Assembly: GCF_004145845.1 (NCBI RefSeq)
Contig: NZ_SELP01000002.1
Location: 434,001-498,000 of the forward strand
Reading direction: 5' to 3'
Source: Loktanella sp. IMCC34160
Lineage (GTDB): Bacteria > Pseudomonadota > Alphaproteobacteria > Rhodobacterales > Rhodobacteraceae
Length of the DNA: 64,000 bases
Position numbers and translations under genes: made by a program. Positions 27,712-36,077 of the stretch are shown piece after piece (positions within the stretch are counted from its first letter, which is position 1; each line of letters opens with the position of its first letter). The notes below the pieces were generated by a model. It was not told the origin of the DNA, searched no databases, and was given only the letters and a program-made list of their open reading frames with translations.

Positions 27712-29955
27712 GTGCAGCGGTCCCTTTTGGGCATCAATCTGGCCCGGCTTAGCCGGATCCGCAAAACCCGCCGCGTGCAGAACACGGCGACGCTCGGGCT
27801 TGTTCTTCTGGGTCCGATCCTTGCGGGGCTGACGATCTTTGTCCTTGGCGGGCCGTTGAACCAGGGCGGCGATGCCGGTGTTCTGCGCAACGTGCTTCTG
27901 GCCGACCTTGTCTATGTGCTGGTGGTGGCGACATTGGTCCTGCAGCGGGTCGCCCGGATGGTCGCGGCGCGTCGGGCGAAATCTGCCGGGTCGCAGCTGC
28001 ACCTGCGGCTGACCGGGGCATTCGCGCTCTTGGCGCTGATCCCGACGGTGACGGTGGCGGTCTTCGCGGTTCTGTCGATCAATTCGGGGCTGGAGGGGTG
28101 GTTTTCCGACCGTGTGCGCACGGTTCTTGGCACCTCCTTGTCCGCCGCGCAGGCCTATGAGGAAGAACACCGGCAGGAACTGACCCGCGATGGCCGGTCG
28201 CTCGCGAACTTTCTGAACTCCGAGCGGGAGCGGGATTTCTTCATGTCGGATGGGGACATCCGGCAGGCGCTTGGCCGGATTCAGGGCCAGATCGAACGCG
28301 GGCTGACCGAAGCCTTCGTGATCGACGGGGCGGGGGATCTGCGGGCGCGCGGGGCGCGGTCCTATGAATTCGGGTACGAACGGGTCACCGAAGACCAGAT
28401 CGCCACCGCGCAGGCCGAGGGCATCCTGATCATCGAGGACTGGGAAAACAACGAATTCCGCGCCCTGATCCCGCTGGCCCGGTTCACCGACCGCTACCTT
28501 TATGTCAGCCGGGCGGTGGATGGGGATATCCTGTCGCTGTTGGACGAAACCCGCGAAACGGTCGGCCTGTACGAACAGTTGGAAAGCGACCGGGGCCGGT
28601 TGTTGTTCGAATTCGGGCTTCTGTATCTTGGCTTTGCGGTGATCCTGATCCTTGCCGCAATCTGGCTCGGACTGTGGTTCGCCGAACGTCTGTCCCGGCC
28701 CGTCGGGCGGCTTGTCACCGCGTCGCAGCAGGTGGGCGCGGGCGATCTGGACGTGCGGGTGATGGAGGATGAAGGCGAAGACGAAATTTCCCAGCTGGGC
28801 CGCCATTTCAACCAGATGACCGGCCAGTTGAAGGAACAGCGCGAACGGCTCTTGGACAACACCCGGCAGATCGAACGGCGGCGGCGCCTGTTCGATTCCG
28901 TGTTGTCGTCGATCACCTCGGGCGTTGTCGGGCTGGACGATGAGGGGCGGGTTACCTTTGCCAACCGATCTGCCGGGCGGCTGCTGGACATGGGCGAAGA
29001 CCATCAGACCAGCGCCCTGTCGGTCGCGGTGCCGGAATTTGGCCCGCTTTTCGACAGCCTGCGGGCCGAGGCGCGGGAAGTGATCCAGGGGCAGGTGAAC
29101 CTTGTCCGCGGCGGCAAGCAGGAGGCGCTTCTGGTGCGCATGGCGACCCGGCGCAACGACGATGGCCGGCTGGAGGGTTATGTGGTCGCCTTTGATGACG
29201 TGACCGATCTTGTCAGTGCGCAACGGATGGCGGCCTGGGGCGACGTCGCCCGCCGGATCGCGCATGAGATCAAGAACCCCCTGACCCCGATCCAGCTGTC
29301 CGCCGAACGGATCAAACGCAAGTTTGCGCCGAAGGTCGGCGAGGACTCTGATGTTCTGGAAGGTATGACGGATGTAATTGTTCGCCAAACCAATGACTTG
29401 CGGCGCATTGTTGATGAATTTTCGCGCTTTGCCCGGATGCCGGAACCGGACCGGATCACCAATGATCTGACCGTGATCCTGCGCGATGCAATCACCTTGC
29501 AAGAGGCGGGCCAGCCGGATGTCCGGTTCCTGTCGGACCTGCCCGATGCGCCGATCATGGCGGAACTGGATGCGACGATGATCAGTCAGGCCCTGACGAA
29601 CTTGATCAAGAACGCGGGCGAAGCAATTGAATGCCTTCAGGAAAATGGTGTGCCGGACGGGTTTGTCCCGGAAATCCGCGTGACCCTTGCGGGCGATGGC
29701 GCCTCGGCGCGGATCACGATTTCGGACAATGGGATCGGGTTGCCAGAGGATAGGGCCCGACTGTTTGAACCCTATGTGACCACCCGCGACAAGGGCACGG
29801 GCCTTGGCCTGCCCATCGTCAAGAAGATCATCGAGGAACATGGCGGCTCGCTGACCCTGCAAGACGCCGCCGCATTTGCCGAGGGGGCCAATGTTGGCGC
29901 CATGGCTGTCATTGAACTGCCGATCCTGCCCGCGATGGCAGCGGCGGGCGAGTAA
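27712..29955 (+). CDS. ntrY: membrane sensor kinase NtrY
   Basis: A 747-residue membrane histidine kinase. There are three hydrophobic segments near the N-terminus (about 25-47, 60-80, 100-125), a periplasmic or sensory region to about 300, a fourth membrane helix (LYLGFAVILILAAIWLGLWF), then HAMP, PAS (about 385-490) and kinase domains. The phospho-acceptor is H518 in [16 protein letters not shown]. The ATP-binding core has NLIKNAGEA and KGTGLGLPIV. The start is a GTG at 27712. It pairs with ntrX downstream and in other alphaproteobacteria responds to redox or nitrogen status. Confidence 0.94.
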   Translation: MQRSLLGINLARLSRIRKTRRVQNTATLGLVLLGPILAGLTIFVLGGPLNQGGDAGVLRNVLLADLVYVLVVATLVLQRVARMVAARRAKSAGSQLHLRLTGAFALLALIPTVTVAVFAVLSINSGLEGWFSDRVRTVLGTSLSAAQAYEEEHRQELTRDGRSLANFLNSERERDFFMSDGDIRQALGRIQGQIERGLTEAFVIDGAGDLRARGARSYEFGYERVTEDQIATAQAEGILIIEDWENNEFRALIPLARFTDRYLYVSRAVDGDILSLLDETRETVGLYEQLESDRGRLLFEFGLLYLGFAVILILAAIWLGLWFAERLSRPVGRLVTASQQVGAGDLDVRVMEDEGEDEISQLGRHFNQMTGQLKEQRERLLDNTRQIERRRRLFDSVLSSITSGVVGLDDEGRVTFANRSAGRLLDMGEDHQTSALSVAVPEFGPLFDSLRAEAREVIQGQVNLVRGGKQEALLVRMATRRNDDGRLEGYVVAFDDVTDLVSAQRMAAWGDVARRIAHEIKNPLTPIQLSAERIKRKFAPKVGEDSDVLEGMTDVIVRQTNDLRRIVDEFSRFARMPEPDRITNDLTVILRDAITLQEAGQPDVRFLSDLPDAPIMAELDATMISQALTNLIKNAGEAIECLQENGVPDGFVPEIRVTLAGDGASARITISDNGIGLPEDRARLFEPYVTTRDKGTGLGLPIVKKIIEEHGGSLTLQDAAAFAEGANVGAMAVIELPILPAMAAAGE

Positions 29956-29976
29956 AGGTAAGAGGACGCGAAACCC

Positions 29977-31374
29977 ATGAGCGACATCCTGATCACCGAC
30001 GACGAAAAGGACATCCGGGAACTGATTTCGGACATCCTGATCGACGAAGGCTACTCAACCCGGCTTGCAGGCACATCCGACGCCTGTATGGCCGAGATTG
30101 CCAGCGAAAAGCCCGCGTTGATGATCCTTGATATCTGGCTCAAGGACAGCGCGATGGACGGGATCGACATCCTCAAGACCGTCAAACGCGACCATCCGGA
30201 GATCCCCATCGTGATCATTTCCGGCCATGGCAATATCGAAATCGCCGTCGCCGCGATCAAGCAGGGCGCCTATGATTTCATCGAAAAACCGTTTAATATC
30301 GACCAGTTGCTGGTCGTTATTAAGCGGGCGATGGAAACCAGCAGGTTGCGGCGTGAAAACCTTGCGTTGAAGCGGGGCGATGGGCCGGGGGCCGATATGC
30401 TGGGCGAAAGCGCCGCGTTTCGCGCGCTCAAGGCACAACTGGATAAAGTCACGAAATCCAATGGCCGGGTGATGCTGACCGGGGCCGCCGGCGCCGGCAA
30501 GGAGATCGCCGCCCGCTACATCCATGCCAACTCCAACCGGGCCGACGCGCCGTTTGTCTCGGTCGCCTCTGCCGCCATAGAGCCCGACCGGATGGAGGAA
30601 GTTCTGTTCGGCCGCGAAAGCCTGGATAAAGGGGTCGAACCGGGGCTGCTGGAACAAGCAAATGGCGGGGTGATCTATTTCGACGAGGTGGCTGACATGC
30701 CGCCGGGCACCCAGTCCAAGATCCTGCGGGTGCTGGTGGATCAATCCTTTACCCGCGTCGGCGGCACCCAGAAGGTGCAGGTGGACCTGCGTGTTATTTC
30801 CAGCACGAACAAGGACTTGCAGGCCCTTATTGGCGCGGGAGAGTTTCGGCAGGAACTGTTTCACCGCCTGAATGTGGTCCCGATCGAAGTGCCCAGCCTA
30901 GAGGAACGGCGCGAGGATATCCCGCTGCTGGCGGCGCATTTCATCGAGGCCTTCAACCGGGCACAGGGTCTGCCGCTGCGTGAACTGGCCGAGGACGCCC
31001 GCGCCCTGTTGCAGACCATGCACTGGCCCGGCAACGTGCGTCAGTTGAAGAACGTGATTGAACGTGTTCTAATTCTTGGAGAATCCTCTGATCCGATCAG
31101 CGCCAAAGAGCTTCCCGTCCATGATGGACCACCCGCCGAGGAAGGCCGTGTCGTCCTGTCCGGCGCATTGGCGACCCTGCCGTTGCGCGAGGCGCGCGAG
31201 CTGTTCGAGCGGGAATACCTGCTGACCCAGATCAACCGCTTTGGCGGCAACATCAGCCGCACCGCCAGTTTCGTCGGGATGGAACGCTCGGCCCTGCATC
31301 GCAAGCTGAAAAGCCTTGGGGTGGTGACCGCCAACAAGGCGGGCGCCCGCGTTGCCTATGTCGAGGACGAGTGA
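29977..31374 (+). CDS. ntrX: response regulator NtrX (GAFTGA loop replaced)
   Basis: A 465-residue partner of NtrY. The receiver domain has phospho-acceptor D52 in MILDIWLKDS. The AAA+ domain has Walker A GAAGAGKE and Walker B GVIYFDEVADMP. The Fis-type C-terminal domain contains GGNISRTASFVGMERSALHRKL. Where sigma54 activators have ELFGHEKGAFTGA, this protein reads VLFGRESLDKGVEPG, so the sigma54-contact sequence is gone though the domain is nearly full length. It is therefore more likely a DNA-binding regulator of sigma70 promoters. It lies 21 bp after ntrY. Confidence 0.94.
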   Translation: MSDILITDDEKDIRELISDILIDEGYSTRLAGTSDACMAEIASEKPALMILDIWLKDSAMDGIDILKTVKRDHPEIPIVIISGHGNIEIAVAAIKQGAYDFIEKPFNIDQLLVVIKRAMETSRLRRENLALKRGDGPGADMLGESAAFRALKAQLDKVTKSNGRVMLTGAAGAGKEIAARYIHANSNRADAPFVSVASAAIEPDRMEEVLFGRESLDKGVEPGLLEQANGGVIYFDEVADMPPGTQSKILRVLVDQSFTRVGGTQKVQVDLRVISSTNKDLQALIGAGEFRQELFHRLNVVPIEVPSLEERREDIPLLAAHFIEAFNRAQGLPLRELAEDARALLQTMHWPGNVRQLKNVIERVLILGESSDPISAKELPVHDGPPAEEGRVVLSGALATLPLREARELFEREYLLTQINRFGGNISRTASFVGMERSALHRKLKSLGVVTANKAGARVAYVEDE

Positions 31375-31434
31375 GCCGTTGACCGGGGCGGGCGGCTCTG
31401 GCACGACGGTTGGAACGAACCCCGGAGGGTGTGA

Positions 31435-32811
31435 ATGAAGGTCATCATCTGTGGCGCAGGGCAGGTCGGCTGGCAAATCGCCCGCCACCTTTCAGGCGAA
31501 CGCAACGACGTGACGGTCGTGGACATGAACGCCGAACTTGTGCGGCGGGCGACCGAAACGCTGGATGTGGGTGGGGTGACCGGCCATGCCTCCTATCCGG
31601 ACGTGTTGGAACGGGCAGGGGCCCGGGACGCGGATATGATCATCGCCGCGACCCATCTGGACGAGGTGAACATGGTCACCTGTCAGGTTGCCCATTCGGT
31701 CTTTGCGATCAGCCGCAAGATCGCCCGCCTCCGGTCCCAGTCCTATCTGGATGCCATCTATTCCGATTTGTATCGCCGCGATCACATGCCCATCGACGTG
31801 GTGATCAGCCCCGAGCGCGAGGTGGCCGAGGCCGCTCTGCAGCGGCTGGCCGCGCCCGCGACCTTTGACACGGAAAGCTTTCTGGACGGCAAGGCGCAGC
31901 TTCTGGGGATCACCATCGACGAGGCCTGCCCGGTGATCAACACACCGCTGCGGCAGCTGACCGATCTGTTTTCGACGCTTCAGGCGATTGTCGTCGGGAT
32001 CCGCCGGTCGGGAACGCTTTTTGCGCCGGCGGCGGGAGACCAGATTTTTGCTGGCGACGAATGCTATGTCTTCTCGGCCACGACGGATGTGAACCGGACG
32101 CTTGAGATCTTCGGCAAGACCAATCGCAAGCAGGAACGGATCGTCATCCTTGGCGGCGGCAATGTGGGCCTTGCGGTGGCAAAGGCGCTAGAGGCGCGCG
32201 CGGATCGCGTTCGCGTCAAGATGATCGAGAAGAACCGCACGCAGGCAGAGGCGGCGGCGGACGCGCTGGAACGGACCATCGTCCTGCATGGAGACGGTCT
32301 GGACGAGGCGATTCAGGCCGAGGCGAACGTGGCCAATGCCGATGCGATCCTTGCCGTCACCGATGACGACAAGACCAATATGCTGGCGGCCGTCCGGGCC
32401 AAGGCGATGGGCTGCCCTATGGCAATTTGTCTGGCCAACGACCCGACGCTGGTGCCGCTGATGGGGCCGCTGAACATCGACGCCTATATCAACCCGCGCG
32501 CCACCACGGTCAGTTCGATCCTGCGGCACATCCGGCATGGCCGGGTCCGCAACGTCTATTCCATCGGCGATGCCGAGGCCGAGGTGATCGAGGCGCAGGT
32601 TCTGTCGACCTCGCCCATTGCCGGTGAACGCATCCGCGATATTCCCTTCCCCGAAGGGGTGCTGCTGGGCGCTGTGATGAAGGATGGCAAACTGGTAAAG
32701 CCGACCGGATCGACCCGGATCGACGAAGGCGATGTGATCGCCATCTTCGCCATGGCCGACGATGTCCCCGAGGTCGAGAGGCTGTTGCAGGTCTCGATCG
32801 ACTTCTTCTGA
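31435..32811 (+). CDS. trkA: Trk system potassium uptake regulatory subunit TrkA
   Basis: A 458-residue cytoplasmic ring-forming protein that gates the TrkH potassium channel in response to nucleotides. It holds two RCK repeats. The first Rossmann motif is MKVIICGAGQVGWQIARHLS with Asp/Glu ends downstream, and the second is RIVILGGGNVGLAVAKALE near residue 230. Each is followed by a TrkA-C domain, the last ending FAMADDVPEVERLLQV. It has a GGAGGGTGTGA ribosome binding site. trkH begins 7 bp after it, so the channel and its regulator are made together. Confidence 0.95.
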   Translation: MKVIICGAGQVGWQIARHLSGERNDVTVVDMNAELVRRATETLDVGGVTGHASYPDVLERAGARDADMIIAATHLDEVNMVTCQVAHSVFAISRKIARLRSQSYLDAIYSDLYRRDHMPIDVVISPEREVAEAALQRLAAPATFDTESFLDGKAQLLGITIDEACPVINTPLRQLTDLFSTLQAIVVGIRRSGTLFAPAAGDQIFAGDECYVFSATTDVNRTLEIFGKTNRKQERIVILGGGNVGLAVAKALEARADRVRVKMIEKNRTQAEAAADALERTIVLHGDGLDEAIQAEANVANADAILAVTDDDKTNMLAAVRAKAMGCPMAICLANDPTLVPLMGPLNIDAYINPRATTVSSILRHIRHGRVRNVYSIGDAEAEVIEAQVLSTSPIAGERIRDIPFPEGVLLGAVMKDGKLVKPTGSTRIDEGDVIAIFAMADDVPEVERLLQVSIDFF

Positions 32812-32818
32812 GCGGCCG

Positions 32819-34333
32819 ATGCTGTCCCGGATCACCGCGCTGCCGTTCTTTGTCCTGCTGATGGGGGCAGGGGCCGTGGCGATGCTGATGCCCGCGGTCC
32901 ACGGGGCGGCCACGGGGCAATTCGTGTCGGGGCGGGTCTTTTTCTACGGCTTTGTCCTGTTCGGGATCCTGACCGTGTTGATCGCGCTGGCAACCGTGAA
33001 CTATGCGCCGCGCAGCGCCGCGCGCAGTCACCTGACGACGTTGCTGGCGGCCTTCACGGTTCTGCCGATCATGCTGGCGGTGCCGTTCTGGGTATCGGTC
33101 GGGCGGATCAGTTTTCTGGATGCCTGGTTTGAAATGGTGTCCAGCTTTACCACCACCGGGGCAACGGTCTTTGACGCGCCCTGGCGGCTGGGAACGGCGC
33201 TGCACCTGTGGCGGGCGCAGGTCGGATGGATGGGCGGTTTCCTTGTCTGGGTCGCGGCGCTGGCGATCCTTGCGCCGCTGAACCTTGGCGGGTTCGAGGT
33301 CCGGTCGCAGCCCTTGCAGGGCGGCGGGTCGATGGTCCAGATCACGCGCATCGCGGACCCGTCCGAACGGTTGGCCCGTTTCAGCGCCCGTCTGGCCCCG
33401 ATTTACATTGGCCTTACGCTGGTGCTGTGGCTGGGGCTGATGGTGACCGGCGAACGCGCGGTGGTGGCGCTGATCCATGCGATGGCGGTCCTGTCCACCT
33501 CGGGAATCTCGGCCACGGGCGGGCTGTTCTGGGCCGGATCGGGGTTCTGGGGCGAATTCCTGATCCTGATCTTCTTCGTCTTCGCCCTGTCGCGGCTGAC
33601 CTTCAGCCGGGGGCTGGTGGGCGAGGACCGCAGCAACCTTTTGCGCGATCCGGAGTTTCGGATGGGGATGGGATTGCTGGTGGTGGTCACCGGGTTCCTG
33701 TTCCTGCGGCACTTCTTTGGTGCGATTGACGAACAGTCGGTCACCGGTATCCGCGCCGCCTTCGAGGCGCTGTGGGGCGGGCTGTTCACGGTGGCGTCCT
33801 TCCTGACCACGACCGGGTTTGAATCGCGTTATTGGATGGGGGCGGCCGATTGGTCGGGCCTGTCGACGCCGGGGCTTGTCCTGATCGGGCTTGCGCTAAC
33901 CGGTGGCGGGATCGCGACCACGGCGGGCGGGGTGAAACTGTTGCGGGTCTATGCCCTGTTCCGGCATTCCCAGCGCGAGCTGGAGCGGCTTGTGCATCCC
34001 CATTCCGTCGGCGGGGCCGGGCAAGAGGCGCGGCGCATCCGGCGGCAGGGGGCCTATGTGGCCTGGATCTTCTTCATGCTGTTCGCCCTGTCCATCGTCG
34101 GGGTCATGGTGGCCCTGTCCCTGACCGGGGTGCAGTTCGAAAACTCCATGGTTTTGGCGGTGGCGGCCCTGTCCACGACCGGCCCCCTGGCGGAAATCGC
34201 GGCGGAAGACCCGATCTCGATCGCGGGCATCCCCGACCTTGCCAAGGCGATCCTGGCCTTTGCCATGGTTCTGGGGCGGCTCGAGGCGCTGGCGATCATC
34301 GCGCTTCTGAACCCGGATTTCTGGCGCAACTAG
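32819..34333 (+). CDS. trkH: Trk potassium channel subunit TrkH
   Basis: A 504-residue polytopic membrane protein with the four-repeat P-loop channel architecture of TrkH/KtrB. Filter-like segments include SSFTTTGATVFD, LSTSGISATGG, SFLTTTGFESRYW and ALSTTGPLAEI, each around the TxGxx turn. The ATG at 32819 is chosen because it lies after the trkA stop codon and starts a hydrophobic helix; the upstream in-frame start lies inside trkA. Potassium uptake driven by the membrane potential is the established function. Confidence 0.94.
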   Translation: MLSRITALPFFVLLMGAGAVAMLMPAVHGAATGQFVSGRVFFYGFVLFGILTVLIALATVNYAPRSAARSHLTTLLAAFTVLPIMLAVPFWVSVGRISFLDAWFEMVSSFTTTGATVFDAPWRLGTALHLWRAQVGWMGGFLVWVAALAILAPLNLGGFEVRSQPLQGGGSMVQITRIADPSERLARFSARLAPIYIGLTLVLWLGLMVTGERAVVALIHAMAVLSTSGISATGGLFWAGSGFWGEFLILIFFVFALSRLTFSRGLVGEDRSNLLRDPEFRMGMGLLVVVTGFLFLRHFFGAIDEQSVTGIRAAFEALWGGLFTVASFLTTTGFESRYWMGAADWSGLSTPGLVLIGLALTGGGIATTAGGVKLLRVYALFRHSQRELERLVHPHSVGGAGQEARRIRRQGAYVAWIFFMLFALSIVGVMVALSLTGVQFENSMVLAVAALSTTGPLAEIAAEDPISIAGIPDLAKAILAFAMVLGRLEALAIIALLNPDFWRN

Positions 34334-34463
34334 GCGGCAAAGCTGGCAGTTGCGGTAGTTCTTTGTTTTTTGGGCTGGAAACTCGCTTCACGCTTCTTCA
34401 TACTTACTTGGCAAGGGACACCAAGGCCGGTCCGCGGCCGCAAGAACAAAAAGGGTTGGGCCA

Positions 34464-34697
34464 ATGGCGGCTGACAAGCAGAACCTGCAGGATGCTTTCC
34501 TCAATCATGTGCGCAAGACCAAGGTTCCGGTCACGATCTTCCTCGTTAACGGGGTGAAACTTCAGGGTGTGATCACCTGGTTCGACAGCTTCTGTGTGCT
34601 GCTGCGCCGGGATGGCCAGTCGCAGCTTGTTTACAAAAGCGCGATTTCCACCATCATGCCTGCGCAGCCGATCAACCTTTACGACGGTGAAGAATAG
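34464..34697 (+). CDS. hfq: RNA chaperone Hfq
   Basis: A 77-residue Sm-like protein that forms a hexamer and pairs small RNAs with mRNAs. Sm1 is [21 protein letters not shown] and Sm2 contains [10 protein letters not shown], with the conserved distal- and proximal-face residues (QNLQDAF near the N-terminus, Tyr-Lys in YKSAIS). The size and the lack of a long C-terminal tail are typical of alphaproteobacteria. It is followed after 5 bp by hflX, the same order as in many proteobacteria, and preceded by a 130-bp gap that probably holds its own promoter. Confidence 0.97.
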   Translation: MAADKQNLQDAFLNHVRKTKVPVTIFLVNGVKLQGVITWFDSFCVLLRRDGQSQLVYKSAISTIMPAQPINLYDGEE

Positions 34698-34702
34698 CCA
34701 TC

Positions 34703-36007
34703 ATGGGCGATGACGGGTCCGATCGCCGGACCGGCAGTGACACCAAGCCGCCCGTGACGCGGGCCTTTGTGCTGCATCCAGACATCAAGTCGAACCGCGA
34801 CCGCCGGGCGGCTGGCCCGGCGTTGGCCGAAGGCGTGGCGCTGGCCGCCGCGCTGCCCGATCTGGTCGTGGCCGGGGCCGAGGTTGTGCCGCTGCCAAAG
34901 GTGCAGCCGGGTTGGCTGTTCGGGTCGGGCAAGATTGCCGAACTGAAGGAACGGATCGCCGAGGCAGAGGCCGAGCTGGTGCTGGTCGACGGTCCGGTGA
35001 CCCCGGTGCAGCAGCGCAACCTTGAAAAGGAATGGGGGGTCAAACTCCTCGACCGGACGGGGCTGATCCTTGAAATTTTCTCGGACCGGGCCCGCACCCG
35101 TGAAGGGGTGTTGCAGGTGGAAATGGCCGCGCTGGCCTATCAGCGGACGCGCCTTGTCCGGGCCTGGACCCACCTTGAACGGCAGCGGGGCGGCCTTGGC
35201 TTTGTCGGCGGCCCCGGCGAAACCCAGATCGAGGCGGACCGCCGCGCCATTGATGAACAGCTGGTGCGCCTGCGCCGCCAGTTGGACAAGGTGGTGAAAA
35301 CCCGCGACCTGCACCGCAAGGCCCGCGCCAAGGTGCCGTTCCCGATTGTCGCGCTGGTGGGTTATACCAACGCGGGCAAATCCACCCTGTTCAACCGGCT
35401 GACCGGGGCAGAGGTGTTTGCCAAGGACATGCTGTTCGCCACGCTGGACCCGACCATGCGCCGGGTGGTGCTGCCCGCCGGGGACGAGGTGATCCTGTCC
35501 GATACGGTGGGTTTCATCAGCGACCTGCCGACCGAATTGGTCGCCGCCTTCCGCGCCACGCTGGAAGAGGTGCTGGACGCCGATCTGGTGGTCCATGTGC
35601 GCGACATCAGCCATCCGCAATCCGCCGAACAGGCCGAGGACGTGGAAACCATCCTTGAACAGATCGGCCTGCCGGAGGACACGCCCCGGATCGAGGTCTG
35701 GAACAAGATCGACCTGCTCGAGGCTGGCGACCGCGAGGCGTCGGTGACACAGGCGGAGCGGTCGGAGGATCTGTTCGCCGTGTCCGCCGTCACCGGCGAG
35801 GGGCTTGAGACGCTGCTGGCCGGGATATCGGCCCGGCTGCGCCCGGCCATGGTGACCGAGGTTCTGACCCTGCCGTATTCCGACGGCAAACGGCGGGCGT
35901 GGCTGTTCAAGGAAGGCGTCGTCGATGCCGAGGATCAGGGAGAGGCCGGAAGCCGCCTGACCGTCACCTGGACCGAGGTGCAGAAGGCCCGGTTCGACAG
36001 GTTGTGA
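34703..36007 (+). CDS. hflX: ribosome-associated GTPase HflX
   Basis: A 434-residue GTPase that binds large ribosomal subunits and can split stalled ribosomes. The N-terminal HflX domain has GSGKIAELKE and the glycine-rich FVGGPGETQIEADRR. The G domain has G1 GYTNAGKST near residue 219, G3 DTVGFI and G4 NKIDL. The C-terminal part is short. The ATG lies 5 bp past hfq, so co-translation is expected. The gene ends just before a nested palindrome. Confidence 0.95.
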   Translation: MGDDGSDRRTGSDTKPPVTRAFVLHPDIKSNRDRRAAGPALAEGVALAAALPDLVVAGAEVVPLPKVQPGWLFGSGKIAELKERIAEAEAELVLVDGPVTPVQQRNLEKEWGVKLLDRTGLILEIFSDRARTREGVLQVEMAALAYQRTRLVRAWTHLERQRGGLGFVGGPGETQIEADRRAIDEQLVRLRRQLDKVVKTRDLHRKARAKVPFPIVALVGYTNAGKSTLFNRLTGAEVFAKDMLFATLDPTMRRVVLPAGDEVILSDTVGFISDLPTELVAAFRATLEEVLDADLVVHVRDISHPQSAEQAEDVETILEQIGLPEDTPRIEVWNKIDLLEAGDREASVTQAERSEDLFAVSAVTGEGLETLLAGISARLRPAMVTEVLTLPYSDGKRRAWLFKEGVVDAEDQGEAGSRLTVTWTEVQKARFDRL

Positions 36008-36014
36008 CGGGAAG

Positions 36015-36077
36015 GGTGGGTCAAGACCCACCTTACGACATCCCCAATGGGCCGTAAGGTGGGTTTCAACCCACCTT
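36015..36077. repeat. nested REP-like palindrome between hflX and the acylase gene
   Basis: Two small hairpins, GGTGGGT-CAAG-ACCCACC (36015-36032) and AAGGTGGGT-TTCA-ACCCACCTT (36056-36077), are themselves arranged as an inverted pair: ACCCACCTTACG at 36026-36037 pairs perfectly with CGTAAGGTGGGT at 36053-36064. The unit can fold as two hairpins or one long stem. It lies between two converging genes, overlaps the last codons of the acylase gene, and resembles the small GTGGGT-type repeats scattered in many proteobacterial genomes. Confidence 0.8.

Noticed and set aside
34334-34463. CTGGCAGTTGCGG before hfq as a sigma54 promoter.
   Set aside because: The GG and GC elements are not at the required 10-bp spacing, so it does not fit the -24/-12 rule.
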